Assembly: GCA_022410635.1 (NCBI GenBank)
Contig: JAJVDF010000363.1
Span: 423,980 to 487,979, forward strand
Source of the DNA: Tretioscincus oriximinensis
Lineage: Eukaryota; Chordata; Lepidosauria; Squamata; Gymnophthalmidae
Direction: 5' to 3'
Length of the DNA: 64,000 nt
Shown here one piece after another: positions 1 through 11,640 of the stretch (position 1 is its first letter; every line of letters starts with the position of its first letter). The translations under genes were made by a program, and so were the position numbers. The notes beneath the pieces are model-generated. The model made no database searches. It saw only the letters and a program-made list of their open reading frames with translations, and was not told the origin of the DNA.

Positions 1-1022
1 AAAAATCTCCCAGGCCTCTTTGGTCATGATGATGAGTTCCTGTAAATTTTTCCACTCTTTGCTGTTCTGATAACAACTTCCTTTCTTTTGTCTTCTCTAA
101 AAGCCATGTGCTGGTTATACCATTACAAGTCTCTTTTGCATGCCCTCAGGGCTTGAGCAGCAAAGGATTAGTTACCATAGAAACAAAGAGGTGGCAAAGT
201 GGTTAAACAGGAATGCAANGTAGAAAGCAAACTGCAAGCTGAAATTACAGGCTGAAATTAAACAGGAGCAAATAAACTTCTCTATATTATAAACTACAGA
301 ATATTACAGAGGCTTGAACTATGAAATGATATTAACAGGCATGAATAATGCAACAATTTTCATCATATTAAATGCCTGAAGGCTAAAAACTATAGGTATT
401 ATTAGAATCATCCTCAATTTAGAATAAAAACTTGCAAACTACAATGTCACACTGGTTTCTAGCTTCATCAGCAAACAGGAATAATCAGTAACCAGAAATG
501 TTATAAAGCCATAACAACTGCAGCTCTCCATGGGCCTTTCTGCATATGGGCTTTATTCCAAATTATCTTTCAGATTAGAGGGCTGTTGCCCATATGTTAG
601 CATATCATCAGCAGGTGCTTATTTGAGGCCATAATCAGAAATAAGTGCAGAAAGAACCCAAGTTGGCTTTCCCATGCTAAAACATCAACAACGAATTTGC
701 CCCCTATGATGAATACAACTGCTTGTGCCCCTTTGGACCTTCTAAAATGCTGCTTTACTTTTCACAAAGTATCAAATATATTCTGTTCATTACTTACTAA
801 GTATCACTCAAGAAAGAAATAATTAGTGTGGGATGTCATATAAGAAATCAGTACTATTGTTCAGTAATTTTGTTTAGCAACGGGTAACTTTCATAAATAC
901 AGATTATCAGTTTGCACATAATCAAAGAAAACTATCATGTGTTCATCTATACAATTTCTGGGAGCTCAGTGGCAAACTATCTGAAAAGCAGTTTTATTTA
1001 CTATGTGTCTATCTTTTCAAAG
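1..1022. other. PLCB2 intron sequence, no exon recognised
   Basis: This stretch lies upstream of the first recognisable PLCB2 exon and ends in a pyrimidine-rich acceptor (tatcttttcaaag). I found no coding segment resembling the preceding part of the PLC beta C-terminal domain, so the earlier exons probably lie outside the window. The only structure seen is a short inverted-repeat element at about 532-662. Confidence 0.6.
532..662. mobile_element. Short inverted-repeat (MITE-like) element
   Basis: The segment begins GGGCCTTTCTGCATATGGG and ends with TGCAGAAAGAACCC, so the ends are imperfect inverted repeats, and TTATTCC / ATAAG motifs sit just inside. Similar ends (CTTTCTRCACTG, CAGTGCAGAAAGGNCC) occur near 4697, 50050 and 62150, suggesting a dispersed family. 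No target duplication was identified. It is non-coding. Confidence 0.4.
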
Positions 1023-1080
1023 GTTGAAGACAGAAATCAATCACGCACACATTCAGGAAGTAGTGCAGATAGTCAAACAG
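1023..1080 (+). CDS. PLCB2: PLCB2 coding exon (third from last), C-terminal coiled coil
   Basis: This 58-bp internal exon encodes LKTEINHAHIQEVVQIVKQ after one base that completes a split codon. It starts after an AG acceptor and ends at CAG before a gtaagt donor, so the downstream phase is 0. The peptide corresponds to the segment of the phospholipase C beta C-terminal coiled-coil domain with the conserved EIN..HIQEVV pattern. That domain binds Galpha-q-family subunits and membranes and is found only in the beta isozymes. Assignment to PLCB2 rather than PLCB1, 3 or 4 rests on the two following exons and on the neighbouring genes. The earlier exons with the PH, EF-hand, catalytic X/Y and C2 domains are not in the window. 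Confidence 0.85.
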
Positions 1081-1110
1081 GTAAGTTTCATGCTGAAATA
1101 TTCATGTGTA

Positions 1111-1690
1111 TGTATTTATTTACATTTCTACATGGCCCTATACCTGAAGGACTCGGGGCAGTTAAAAATAAACCAGATTAACATATTAAAACAACACTAT
1201 CTGAAGGAAGGGAAAGGAGAGCAAAAGTGATTGATACAGCTCAAGGGAGAGACTGTTCCATAGTCTGGGGACTGCCACGGAGAAGGCCTTATGCTGGGTT
1301 CCCATCCGCTTTGCCACTGAGAAGTGGTATAATCAGGAGGGCCTCCTCTGCAGATCTTAAGTCATGGGCAGGTTGATATGGGTAAAGATTGATATTTGGG
1401 GGTCAAGTTATTTAGGCCTTATAGGTCAGAGTCAATACTTTGAATTGGGCTCAGAAGCAAATTGGCACTCAGTGCTGCTCTTTTAAGACCAGTATGATAT
1501 GTGCCCGGTCAGTTCTGCACCAGCTACGGCTTCCAAACCATTTTCAAGGGCAGCCCCATTACAATAGTTCAATGTGGAAGTTATCAGTGCATGGATTACT
1601 GTGGCTCCAAGGTAATTTCTGCATACTACATAGAGGGCTGATTATAGCCTGCTCCAATGATCCTGGCCAAGCATGGAATGCCATCTAGTG
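1111..1690 (-). mobile_element. L2/CR1-like LINE 3' fragment
   Basis: Read on the minus strand, this is a degraded 3' end of an L2-like non-LTR retrotransposon. It contains remnants of the C-terminal reverse-transcriptase-protein region (AFSVA..LWN-type segment, disrupted by stops) followed by the 3' tail with GCCCYGAG..CTTCAGGTATAGGGC and a TAAATAAATA-type end. Equivalent tails occur at 7618, 21640, 33112, 38452 and 61317. It lies in the PLCB2 intron and is antisense to that gene. Confidence 0.7.
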
Positions 1691-2304
1691 GAATACACCA
1701 AAAAACCATTCACATTGTTGTTATCAAACTTAACCCAGGTTTGAATGCAGAAAAATTAAGTTCCTGGTATCCAAAGTTGTCAGTCAGGACTATTTAACCA
1801 GGTGCCTCATTTCCAGGAGCCTGGCAAAATGGCGGCATATCAGACTAGTCCAGCCATGTGCCATGAACTTACCTTAAAGCAAATTGCCCTTAGAATCGTC
1901 TCTGTCAACCTGGGGGTACTCCAACACTTGATTCCATGTAGATTATCTGTTGCCTGAGAAGCACAGGGAAGCTGCCTTAAACTCTACCAGACAGAAGCTG
2001 AGAGAATGGGACCTTTGACATTTTTACATTTTTACCAGAAAGATAAAAGGGCAAGTTTCAACAGTAAAAACATATTAAAATGGGAAAGGAAAGCTGTTTC
2101 TTAGCCAAACTTTAGAATGAAAAGATGTGATTTCACCAAACACCTCTAAATAGAGGTTTAATTAACGTTTGCCAACAAAATAATTAGAATGGTCTCTAAC
2201 AATGACATGTTATTTTTATTGTAGTGGGTGGGACTATTGTGGATAGAATGTCCAAGTTATTTCATCCATACCTTCATAATGAGGATTATTATTTTTTCTT
2301 GAAG

Positions 2305-2391
2305 ATGACTGAAAAACATACTAATTACCAAAAAGCACTGGAAGCAAAACAGACAGCCTGTCTGGAAAAGATTGAAGGAAAAGAAAAGCAG
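2305..2391 (+). CDS. PLCB2: PLCB2 coding exon (second from last)
   Basis: This 87-bp, 29-codon phase-0 exon lies between an acceptor (ttttttcttgaag) and a gtacct donor. It encodes MTEKHTNYQKALEAKQTACL and then EKIEGKEKQ, matching the PLCB2 pattern MTE..ERHQEKLEEKQAAC as I recall it. The charged heptad-like sequence belongs to the distal C-terminal coiled coil. It joins in frame to the upstream exon (..VKQ) and to the last exon (LQQEA..). The ATG here is an internal methionine, not a start. Confidence 0.88.
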
Positions 2392-4097
2392 GTACCTTGT
2401 AATCAGGTCATTTGTCCTCTAATATTCTGAGTCCTCACAATCGCACCTCTAAGTGACCTCATTGGTTAAAAAAATAATAGATCAATGAGGTCACCCCCTC
2501 CACTTGCCACCACCATGCTAAGTTCCAAACAGAGGCACAACATGTTGCGCCTTGGGGAAACAGTCTTTGCCATGGACAGGTCAGGCAAAAATGCTGGTCT
2601 CGCTAGTAGAAGCTCTGTCAGGGAGACTTGTCTTCTCCTCCATTCAAGGACTGCATTGCTTCCCATCCACGCCCTTCAGCTTCTATGGATTTGCTCCATG
2701 GCAGCAACTAAGCAGCCATAGCACAAACCAATGGAAGAGGAGGGGATGTATGACTAGAACCCATTGCATTACCCCGAGGCAATGGGCTAGTTTCACTAGT
2801 ATATATATCTTGCACTGTGGTTCATTGGGTGCATATTGTATTGCCTTCTCCATATATTAAGCATTTCACAAATGACATCAGCAACTTCAGATTAAGTCAT
2901 AGNCTCAAGGGTTTCTGAACTTCAATCAGGAAACATAGAACTTTGAACTTGAAGGAGGCGTAAGGATCATTCTAGTCCAACTCTTTAAGTAGACCATGTA
3001 AANTTTTTGTATGAGGATAGTACATCATACATATGTATACTTCATCCTAATAGCAATAATAATAAGTAGTAGTAGTAATAAATACTAGTATAATGGCAAT
3101 GGCTAAACTCTAGTCACACTTAAGTTCTAATCCAGTCCGAGTCCACCCACTTCACAAGGTGTCTGGTGCGAAGAGAAGAACAGAAGGTTATGAAAGGCGC
3201 TTTGAGATTCCTTTTAGGTTGAGAAAAACAAGGTATGAAAAACAACTCTTCTCCTTTTAGGACTGACAGGGCCCTGTTCATCTAAAATATAATTCAGAAC
3301 GAGACACAGTACAGAAAGGGCTTCTGATGTAAATTGCACCTAGGCCATATTTGCACTTATCAGGCTGGAATGTTCTAAGTAGGTAATTTCAGGCCAGTGA
3401 TAAACAAGACAGGTTGCGGCTTTTCTCCATTTTGTGCATTGTACTCCTCTGTAATTCTGTCCCAGCAAGGGTGAATGACCTGTTAGATTGCCACGGCAAA
3501 GTCCGAATTGGTACCTGGAAAAGGTTCAGACTTTACACAGAGCTGCATATCCTTTCAGTGTCCAGAAGAGATGAGATATGCCCTCCAAGGAGCAGTCTGG
3601 TCAACCTCTGGGGCTATTGTTAAGAAAAAGAATAATCTGGTTTTATACCCCGCCCTTCTCATCAGAAGGGACTCAGAGGCTTACATCTGAAGGCTTACAT
3701 CTATTCTATCTTCCTCACCACACTGTGGTGGTACTCATTAATCTACTTTCTTTCAAACAGCTGAGTTGGCTGAAGCTTAGGCCAGTCGAGGGCTCTCACC
3801 TCTCTCTATAGTCAACANAGGGCTTTGAGACTGAAAGACCATCTCTTAACCTCTGCGCCATTAATGCCTCACACAATTTGTTAAGTTGTCCACAGCTGTA
3901 AACTATGGGCTGCTCCAATTGAGAGGTGGAGTATAGGCAGCATTGTCCAGCTGGTACATGCAAAAAGATAACTAGTTTAGCCTTTTTAGAAAAACTTTAT
4001 TTTATTTGCACTATGATTATTGTGAGTAAGCCGCAANTTGTCCTAAGTATCCAAGCAAAGAGCCTTGTTTCTGACATTAGCATCTTGTGTTGTTCAG
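2392..4097. other. Last PLCB2 intron
   Basis: The intron runs from the gtacct donor to the ttgttcag acceptor. It holds a tRNA-derived SINE (about 3622-3873, minus strand), a short TAG/AATA-rich simple stretch near 3055-3085, and otherwise nothing I can assign. Open frames at 2466-2860 overlap on both strands and show no family features. Confidence 0.6.
3622..3873 (-). mobile_element. tRNA-derived SINE (Sauria-SINE type)
   Basis: Read on the minus strand, the element starts with a tRNA-like head: an A-box-like TGGCGCAGAGGTTAAGAG and a B-box-like GTCTCAAAGCCC. It continues through the body with CAGCTGTTTG and ends with GGGTATAAAACC and an A-rich AAG tail. Better preserved relatives are at 41081, 46002 and 52562. 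It is an old copy in the last PLCB2 intron. Confidence 0.7.
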
Positions 4098-4379
4098 CTT
4101 CAGCAGGAAGCAGTTGCAGAATATGAACAGAAAGCAAAAGTGCTCACTGACGAGGTGCAAGTCTTAGTGATGAACTGTCTCAAAAGCTGTTGCTTCCCTA
4201 TTCAAGATGTCAGAGGAAAAGAAGAGATTCCAAAGATTGCCAGGGGTGAAAATGAAGGGGTGAAGCAACTGCAGGTGCAAGACCGTGATGCTGAGATGCC
4301 TGATGGTGTAAGAGATGATATTCGGCTATCTGAGAATGCCATAGATGAGTCTCCTGAATTTGAAGACAGCAGATTGTGA
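4098..4379 (+). CDS. PLCB2: PLCB2 terminal coding exon with stop
   Basis: The exon begins after a ttgttcag acceptor and encodes 93 residues plus TGA. It opens with LQQEAVAEYEQKAKVLTDEV and continues through NCLKSCCFP to the end ..EFEDSRL. Human PLCB2 has the matching segments KEALAEYEARMKGL and ACLRTCFPSE and ends ..QESRL, so the isozyme call is firm. The extreme C-terminus (DSRL) resembles the ESRL tail of PLCB2, a class of end that in PLC betas can engage PDZ scaffold proteins. The middle of this exon is acidic and poorly conserved. PLCB2 hydrolyses PIP2 to IP3 and diacylglycerol downstream of Galpha-q or Gbeta-gamma; only its regulatory tail is visible here. Confidence 0.92.
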   Translation, partial: LQQEAVAEYEQKAKVLTDEVQVLVMNCLKSCCFPIQDVRGKEEIPKIARGENEGVKQLQVQDRDAEMPDGVRDDIRLSENAIDESPEFEDSRL

Positions 4380-4870
4380 TGCTTCACACTACGCTTGTTT
4401 TAAAACTTTGTTTTACAAATGACTCTCAGTTTTCTTGTACAGAATTCATGGGTTCTATGGAGAAGATATAGCACTGAGGGGTATGAAGAATGTCATGACC
4501 TGTTCTCTGTTGTTACAAAATACAAATTATGGATCATTGTTTTAAGGGGATTAACCTAGAAAAATATCTTGACTAATGGAGTTGCTCACTCTCCCTCCCT
4601 GGACATGCTCAGGAAACCTTTTAGAAATGATTTATTTGAATTTTTAAGGTGGTTTTTTTTTTTGTTTCATTTTGCATTTTTAGAAAGTACTGTATTCAGG
4701 TTTATAATAGAAGCCCTTTCTACACTGTACAATAATCCAGCCTGTATCTTGGAACAAGGACCTGCTTTTCACATAGTGATGCCACCTCTGGCAGGTCCCC
4801 AAAAGGACCTCTTTCAGGCTGTAGCATCATATGGTTNGCATGTCCCTTTTCCAATAAATAATCTGGAATA
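4380..4870 (+). other. PLCB2: PLCB2 3' UTR
   Basis: The sequence between the PLCB2 stop and the first canonical polyadenylation hexamer is taken as the 3' UTR, roughly 490 nt. It includes part of a CTTTCTACACTG-type repeat near 4697, so its distal part may derive from a mobile element. The end point is inferred, not proven. Confidence 0.5.
4853..4858 (+). terminator. PLCB2: Candidate PLCB2 poly(A) signal AATAAA
   Basis: This is the first AATAAA after the PLCB2 stop, 474 nt downstream of TGA. It is followed within 30 nt by a T/G-containing stretch (cttattctggttg). No transcript evidence is available. Confidence 0.5.
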
Positions 4871-6427
4871 AGGTCTACTTATTCTGGTTGAAAGGCCAGA
4901 AAGCTGTATTCAGTGGTTTAAATGNCCTCCTTCCGTTCAATGGTTTGACCAACAGGGCAATTTAAAATTTCCATTTTCATTTGAGTGCCCCCCAAATCCA
5001 CTAAATCACCTGAGAAATTTACCGGTATATTATTTTTTTCTTTATTACTATTATGTAAAACAACAACACAAATAAATATGTACAGGGCAAAAATATGATT
5101 GAAATTAGGACTTCTGCCTACTCTATCTGTACTTGCTGCCCACACATTTCTCACTGAGACTCCCAGTACTTGTGAAAGTGGGTATCTAGTGTNTGTAAAC
5201 TTGTTCTGCCAAGTGGGGAGCGAAAGCTGAACAGCATGACCTCTTGTGCATGCAGAACTTTCTTACGTACAGTTCACTGCCAGAATCCTCCCACTCTGCC
5301 ATGTGCTGCAAAAAAAGGAGAGAAAGGCTGGGGGTGAGGACTAGGAAGATGAGCTGAAAAGGACTCAAATTGTCTCTGAAAGAGTCCTTGGCTCTGTTGT
5401 AATACAGGAGCTAGATTTGCNACATTCCTCCTGCCGTGAAAATGCCCCACACAATGCAAAGGAATTGGTGGAATGATTTAGCTTGTTTTATATTTTATAC
5501 ATAATAATAATTTGGCAAGCTGCTTATGTACCTTTGCCAAGAAAGCCGCACTGTAGCCTCAGGAGTTCATTCTGAATCAACAGCATCTTAAGAAGGGAAA
5601 GAGACAAAGAAAGACACAAGATTCCCATAGGAACATTTAACTAGAAGGCTATGGAGAAGCAGCCAAAATAATTTTTCACATGGCTTTGAAACAAATAGAT
5701 TTGCCAAAACAATTGTTTGGAACAGCTGTACAAATTTATGCATGTTCAAGTCGTAAGGTACCATGGAATAATTCAAAAACCATCATGCCTCCAGGCTGGT
5801 AACCTCTGAAGAAACCAAAATGGTGGACATTATTAAATACCCAAGGCATGCACATTCGGATAAAAAGTGGATAATCAAGTCCTTTTTAAAAATACAGTTC
5901 TCTGCATCAATTAGCAATCCTGTGAACTCTGCATGCCAGAAAAACCAAAACTTGACAAGGTCTTGGAACTCTGGTTTTGAACAAAAGTAANTTTCCTTGC
6001 TAAATTGAATCCAGAATAATATCCTATATATTACTTCTCGAACACAGAATTTAGGGGAAAAGTCAGACAACACACACAAACTGGAACAAAAAATGATAGA
6101 TTGATAAGCGAGATACAAACAGCACGAAAAACTAGGAAAACTTTCACTTGCAAAGCTAACCTTGGAAATATACAACCAGTTGCTTTTTATCACAGTAAAC
6201 TGAAGAAAAGAAAAATGCTGAAGAAAAGAAAAATTCACAGATGCTGCCCAAAGGTAAGCTGGAGAATNAAACAGAATAATAGTAGAATGGAACCTTCCAT
6301 TCAAAAACTACACAAAAGAACAACTGTCAGGGGCAAAACAACTCGAACAGGCAACAAATTCTGCCATGAAGGAAATCATCAGTTGCATGTGACTCTTCTA
6401 GGTGCCAGATCCTCAAAATATAGGGAT
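4871..6427. other. Intergenic sequence between PLCB2 and ANKRD63, part 1
   Basis: No gene, RNA or clear repeat was recognised here. The minus-strand open frame at 5783-6304 (173 codons, with two N codons) is the longest, but it has no family signature, is phenylalanine/serine-rich as expected from AT-rich DNA, and shows no splice or promoter context. Confidence 0.5.
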
Positions 6428-6436
6428 ATTGTAGCT

Positions 6437-6631
6437 AGGCTGACCAGATGACTTCTTTTGGGGTAGTTGAAAACCCTTTTTGGGATGTCTCCNATTTTTT
6501 TCTGAGGAAAAAAAATAAAAAAACAAAGTTTCGAGAAAAAAACTTTTCCTAAAAAAAAAAAAAACAATCCTGGGAGGCATCCCAAAACCGGGTTTTCAAC
6601 CCCCCCAAAAAAGGGGTCATCTGGTCAGCCT
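6437..6631. mobile_element. 195-bp hAT-like MITE with target duplication
   Basis: The element starts AGGCTGACCAGATGAC and ends GTCATCTGGTCAGCCT, terminal inverted repeats that continue imperfectly through TTTTGGGG. The 9 bp ATTGTAGCT lie directly before (6428-6436) and after (6632-6640) it, an apparent target-site duplication of hAT size (8 bp, or 9 if one base is shared). The interior is A/T-rich and non-coding. Longer relatives share its 3' end at about 29955-30178 and 57167-57548. Confidence 0.8.
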
Positions 6632-6640
6632 ATTGTAGCT

Positions 6641-7617
6641 GTATTTTAAAGCTCAGAGAACTACAGAATACATAGCACAATAACCTGTAAACTACAACAA
6701 GGCTCCAGTCACATATTGCTTAGAAACCATCTTCAGTTCTGAGAATCGGATTAAAAACCAGAACAAATCGGGCTGGGGGGGATGGGTTGTGTGTGTGTGT
6801 GTCAGTCCAGGATTGAAAATGCTTTCAAAAACATGGGCATAACTACAGCCTGAGACATAAAGAGGAAGTTTACTCTATTTTTTGCCCTTCAAAACATTAT
6901 TTAATTTTGGACATAATTGTTGCTGATCCTTCACTAGCAACCTGTTCCCATTTTATGTTTTTTCACTCCTGTCTTCTTAAATAATTGGATGGAATTTTCT
7001 ACCAGTTCATCTCCTTTCTAACAAGCAATACTGTCATGTAACACTCCAATCTGGCCATTCCCTTTGCTTTCCTGACATTTGCCGTACTAATTCCTAAAAT
7101 CTCCTTGTTCAAAAGGCTGTTAACAGCTTTCAAAAAGTGCATACTGTTTTCACTTGATAAAATAATCAGCGCCTCCATAGGGATCCTCTGCTCTGAACGT
7201 GGGTAGAACGCTAATTGCTCCTTTGCTGTCTCTATCATGGGGAAGGCTGGACTGCCTGGGAAGTCACCAGAGACCACGTTTACCCAGTTGGGCCCACAAT
7301 AACAACTTCAATTGGAAGAACACTCATCACAACATGGACAGCAGGTTGTTTTGAGACTATCTCTACAGATGGCCTAATCAACTGACATTGTTGCACTCTC
7401 AAAAGAATACCAGGATTTCTTACCAAGTTCTGATAAATATCAAAACACTTGCTATTTTCTCCAACAAGATGTAAAGCAATAACGTTTAACTCACGTACAT
7501 TATAAAGTATGAGCAAGCTATTTACCGCTGAAATGCTGCCAAAAGATGATTATGCCCTTTTTAAAATTTCTGGGAATAGTTACTGGAAACCATTCCTGTT
7601 CAGTCAGAGGTGATTTA
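6641..7617. other. Intergenic sequence, part 2
   Basis: No gene was recognised. A short (GT)n tract lies near 6787-6801. Two minus-strand open frames (6999-7277 and 7280-7516) carry no identifiable domain. Confidence 0.4.
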
Positions 7618-8060
7618 TNTATTTTATTTATTTACATTTTTATACCGCCCTACACCCGTAGGTCTCAGGGCGCTTAACAATAAAACCATAATTTTAACAC
7701 ATTGAAAACAGCCACATCTAAAAATGGGGAGGAGACAGTAGTTTTCTAGCCAAAGGCCAGGCCAAAGAGACGCGTCTTCAAGTGTTTTCTGAAAGTGCAC
7801 ACAGATGGTGACTGATGCATCTCGAGGGGGAGACTATTCCAAAGCCTGGGAGCTGCCACAGAGAAGGTCCTATTCCGGGTTCCCACCCTCTGTGCCACTG
7901 AGGGTGGTGGTACAGTCAGGAGGGCCTCCCCTACAAATCTTAAGGCACGGGCAGGCTCTTATGGGAGAAGGCGTTCCTTTAGATATTTGGGGTCCAAGTT
8001 ATGTAAGGCTTTAAAGGTTAGAGTTAATACCTTGAATTGAGCTCGGTAGCAAATTCACAT
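7618..8060 (-). mobile_element. L2-like LINE 3' end
   Basis: On the minus strand this reads through the C-terminal region of an L2-like ORF (GTRNRTFSVAAPRLWNSLP-like, with stops). The 3' end follows, with GCGCCCTGAGACCTACGGG, GGGCGGTATAAAAATG and a TAAATAAAATA tail. It is one of the better preserved copies in the window, lying between PLCB2 and ANKRD63. Confidence 0.8.
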
Positions 8061-11055
8061 CACCTGCACCTTGGACACAGGAACTTTCCAGTCTCTGGCC
8101 TGAAAGGGGAAAAAGCAGATACTGCAGCTCAGATTTTCTAGTCCAGACATGCTTGCACTGCCCCCTTTATCGTGATTGGGCAAAAAGGAGCATGCATGTT
8201 GCATATACATCATGAACACCATCCCCTCACCAATTTGTGACTGAGGAAACAGATTGAGCATATCCGAGNCCAGATAGCATGGGTTGTGATGTTTGTTCTT
8301 CTCCCAGGAATGCTGGCAGGCTGCTATTAAGGAACAGTAATGGATGGGAGCTGGACAAGGAATGTTAGGGTGATTAATGCTGGAGATATTCCATTCTCCC
8401 TACTTGCCAGGACCATTCCCTAGCCCTAGTGGAAAGGGCCCAGGTTAATAATCAGAAGTGGAAAAATACTATTCCATTAACTGTGGTTCCAGCACTTCAT
8501 TCTGTTTTTCTTCCAGATGTGATGTCCATGACAAATGACTCAACAAATACAAGCAAATATTCTCAAGCACTTTTTCAAAATACTATTTTTTACTGTAGAA
8601 AAGAGAGAAATATCCNTCCAGTTCAGTTAACTGGTTTATAAAGTTTAAAAATTACTACCAAATATTTTCTAGTTTCTGGGAAACGTTTATCTTTTGCTTT
8701 TATTATATCTAGAGAGTATATATAAAGACACAGCTTTTTCATGTCAAAATACCTGCAAGTTCACTTGATCCAGATTACTTTGTTATTGTCATTCTTACAA
8801 TAATCCTGTAGCATGGAATGTTCAACAAGAAGCAAGTTGAGAAACTTTTCTAGGTGTTGTTTGCCTTAAATTAATATGTATAGACATACTAATCTGTTTT
8901 AGCTCTTTGGAACGTCTGAATATATGTGACAGCTTCCTTTCTGAGCTATGTCAACCAATTCCACTATGACATCTCATCTCTTTGTTTGTCCTTTGTCTAG
9001 AGAGGCAGTTTGCTTTCCCCTCTAAGCAGTATATTGCAACTTTTACATTGCAATTTTACTTAGTAGTTTGTAACTAATGTTTTAATTCTATTCTGTATTA
9101 TAATTCAATTGCTATTGGAGATATTAGGGTTTAGGACAGTATAGAAATATATAAATGATTTCAGAAAGAGAAATNAGTATGTTAGTCCCTCAAGTCATTT
9201 ACATACTGTCTTTGAGTGTGAAACGTGAAATGAATTCTTTAGTTTAATTATTACAAAAATATAAACTCAAAGAAACTATTTATTTTATATAAAAATAAGG
9301 CTTAATATAGTAGTCAAAGGACACAGTCCTGAGCACCTACCAACAGCATAAGGTCTGATTAGATATCTCTCTCTTCTGATCTTCCTACAGTGCAGCAAAT
9401 CACCCTTTCACCCACATCTTAGTAAGCACTTCTGAGACATATCAAAGGAACCATATGAGAAACAATGGAAAATAGCAAAATGCTGTTCTGTATGGTTGCT
9501 GACTGTACTACCAGCATGCAATCAAAGTGTGACTGCTTATTTTAGGATTTTTCTGCACTTATTGACCTAGACCATTCCAACAGGAATTGCTTCTCCTGGA
9601 ACATAAAGCAGATGAAGCAATCTAACTACCCTGAAACAANACCAACCACGCTTTAATAACCTATTAAGCTATAAGCTTTGGAGTCAGCTGCAAGGGTTCA
9701 GTTTTAGTTCTCGACCTTGAAGGCCTTGAGGACTCATTTTGGTGGTCTCTCTGGACCAATTTAGTCATAAATAAACAATGGCTGACTTTTTAAAAAGTTC
9801 TACATTATATCAGACTAAGTGGTCATTTTTGGCTATTTAGACCGGTGCAAGTCCTATCCAACATAGATGGAGCATATTGGCAGTGGGGAGGAAGGTGAGA
9901 GCTTTCTGATCCCTATCTGCCTGTACCTAGCAAGACCGAAGAGATTTGTTCTACCTTCCACTGAGGTATATAAATTTGATGTAAGTAAATTGCCTACATT
10001 GTTTTTTTAAAGACAATACTGAAGAAATACAGAATACTGTGGAGAATCTCTCTGAGTCATGGCATCTTCAATATGCTGTTCTTCAATCTGCTGCTAGTGG
10101 AGAATTGCCAGACACATAGCATTAACACTCTAAAAGAAGACATTACCCCCACCCCCACCCCACGTTAAGTAGGAACAGTCCACATCATAAGAAGCAGGAC
10201 GTGTTTTTGATACAACACTTTCTGTGGACAAAACAAATCCAGAAAAAGTGGCTCTTTATCCATTTCCATTTCTAAACACCTACAAAAAGCAAGATAAAAA
10301 ACTGGCTTCCTTAATCACAAAGGAAGCCAAAGACAGATTTCGTGGCTGACGACAATAATTCCAAATCGTCTCCACGACTCGTTTTCAAAACCTATTTTGA
10401 AAATATCAGTGAAGAATCAGAACCAGATTGCATACAGTAAGTGCCAGTTGCCACTGTGATAAAAGAGTTACCAGTTCCATAAGCAAGCAAGAAACCCGAT
10501 TACTTAGATATGTAATTTGCATGACATACTGTAAATCGGATCCAAAGTGTTGATTAAATACTATATTCCTTTCGTATTCAACATCAGTCAGAATGGCAGT
10601 TCATACTTTCATAGCCTACAACCAACAAGCCCACTGCTGCCTCTGAGAGACAAAGGCTGTAACTACAACTCCTTAAAAAAAGTTAATGGTTTAGACATGA
10701 AACATTTTAGATTTTGCTAGGAGAAAAAGTCAGAAACACAAAAATGTGGGAAACCCACTGGTTCTGTGGTGCTTCTAGGCTTTTCCATTTGTCATTTGAC
10801 AAGGACTATTAAACAATCCACAGCTCAAAGAAGTACCAGGGAGGCATATTCTCATGATAAACTGAGGAAACGCTCAGAGATCTTCTCCTGTTGCCTCCAG
10901 AGATCATGGTGTATTATTATTTTGCTCCAGTGCCTTCTTAACAGTTCTGGAAAACGACAGATAGCATGGTGGTAGCATAATGCATGTGGACCTCTATGCA
11001 GCTATGACATTACTAGATGCGGCAGGGATATTGTCACCCAGTATTTTTGGCAACT
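8061..11055. other. Intergenic sequence upstream of ANKRD63
   Basis: About 3 kb of AT-rich DNA in which I recognise no exon, RNA gene or named repeat. There is a C-rich tract at about 10144-10163. Any distal ANKRD63 regulatory element would be expected here, but nothing in the sequence identifies one. Confidence 0.4.
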
Positions 11056-11063
11056 CATACAGA

Positions 11064-11273
11064 AGGGAAGTCAATTTCAGAGAAATAGCCGTGTTAGTCC
11101 AGTAGAAAGTCCAGCAAAGGGGCTAGGAGCACATAGAGACTAACAGGAGAAAAGTGTGGGGCATAAGCTTTGGTGGACACATGAGCATCTGAAGAAGGAG
11201 ACGTGCCTACGAAAGCTCATGCCACCCACTCTTCTCCTGTTAGTCCCTATGTGCTACCAGCCCCTTTGCTGGC
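11064..11273 (+). mobile_element. Hairpin retroposon-like repeat, copy 1
   Basis: The element has a head containing TTTCAGAGAAATAGCCGTGT followed by two long inverted arms. The left arm begins AGCAAAGGGGCTAGGAGC and the right arm ends GCCCCTTTGCT, around a loop with ATCTGAAGAAGGAG. Direct repeats flank it: CATACAGAAGGG before (from 11056) and CATACAGAGGGG after (from 11274). It sits just upstream of the ANKRD63 CpG block. Confidence 0.75.
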
Positions 11274-11554
11274 CATACAGAGGGGGTTTGCCATTACCTC
11301 ACTGAACTACGTCGCCCTCTGACACCAAAGCCTCAGAGGAATGGACCTGGATCCANGCTTCCCGCCTTTTTATGGGTCTGTTGCAGGAGGCTGCGCAGGC
11401 ACAAGCGCTTCCACGGACACCCTGCCATAGCGCCACCGCTAGCCGAGCGTCGTCACCCCACCCGGGAATGGTTGGGAAGTTCGTTCCCCGGGGAGCGCTG
11501 GTGCCTCCAGAGCCGACGACAGGCCGCGATCGCCATGGAGACCTGAGGCGAGGT

Positions 11555-11560
11555 TATAAA
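11555..11560 (+). promoter_or_regulatory. ANKRD63: TATA box of ANKRD63 (TATAAA)
   Basis: A TTATAAAG motif lies in GC-rich DNA 80 bp before the ANKRD63 ATG. That position would place initiation near 11585-11590 and give a 5' UTR of about 50 nt. A TATA box within a CpG island is consistent with tissue-restricted expression, but this is inference. Confidence 0.55.
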
Positions 11561-11640
11561 GCAGCCCCAGAAAGCCCGGCAGCGCCTCGCATCGTCCGGG
11601 ACTAGACGGGGAGAGGCGTCGCCGCCCGCGCGCCGGAGCC

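Noticed and set aside
2224..2304. Extension of the PLCB2 exon upstream to the ATG at 2224
   Set aside because: The ttttttcttgaag acceptor at 2304 and loss of similarity upstream show that the exon starts at 2305.
5783..6304. 173-codon minus-strand frame as a gene
   Set aside because: Phe/Ser-rich composition expected from AT-rich DNA, two N codons, no family motif, no splice or promoter context.
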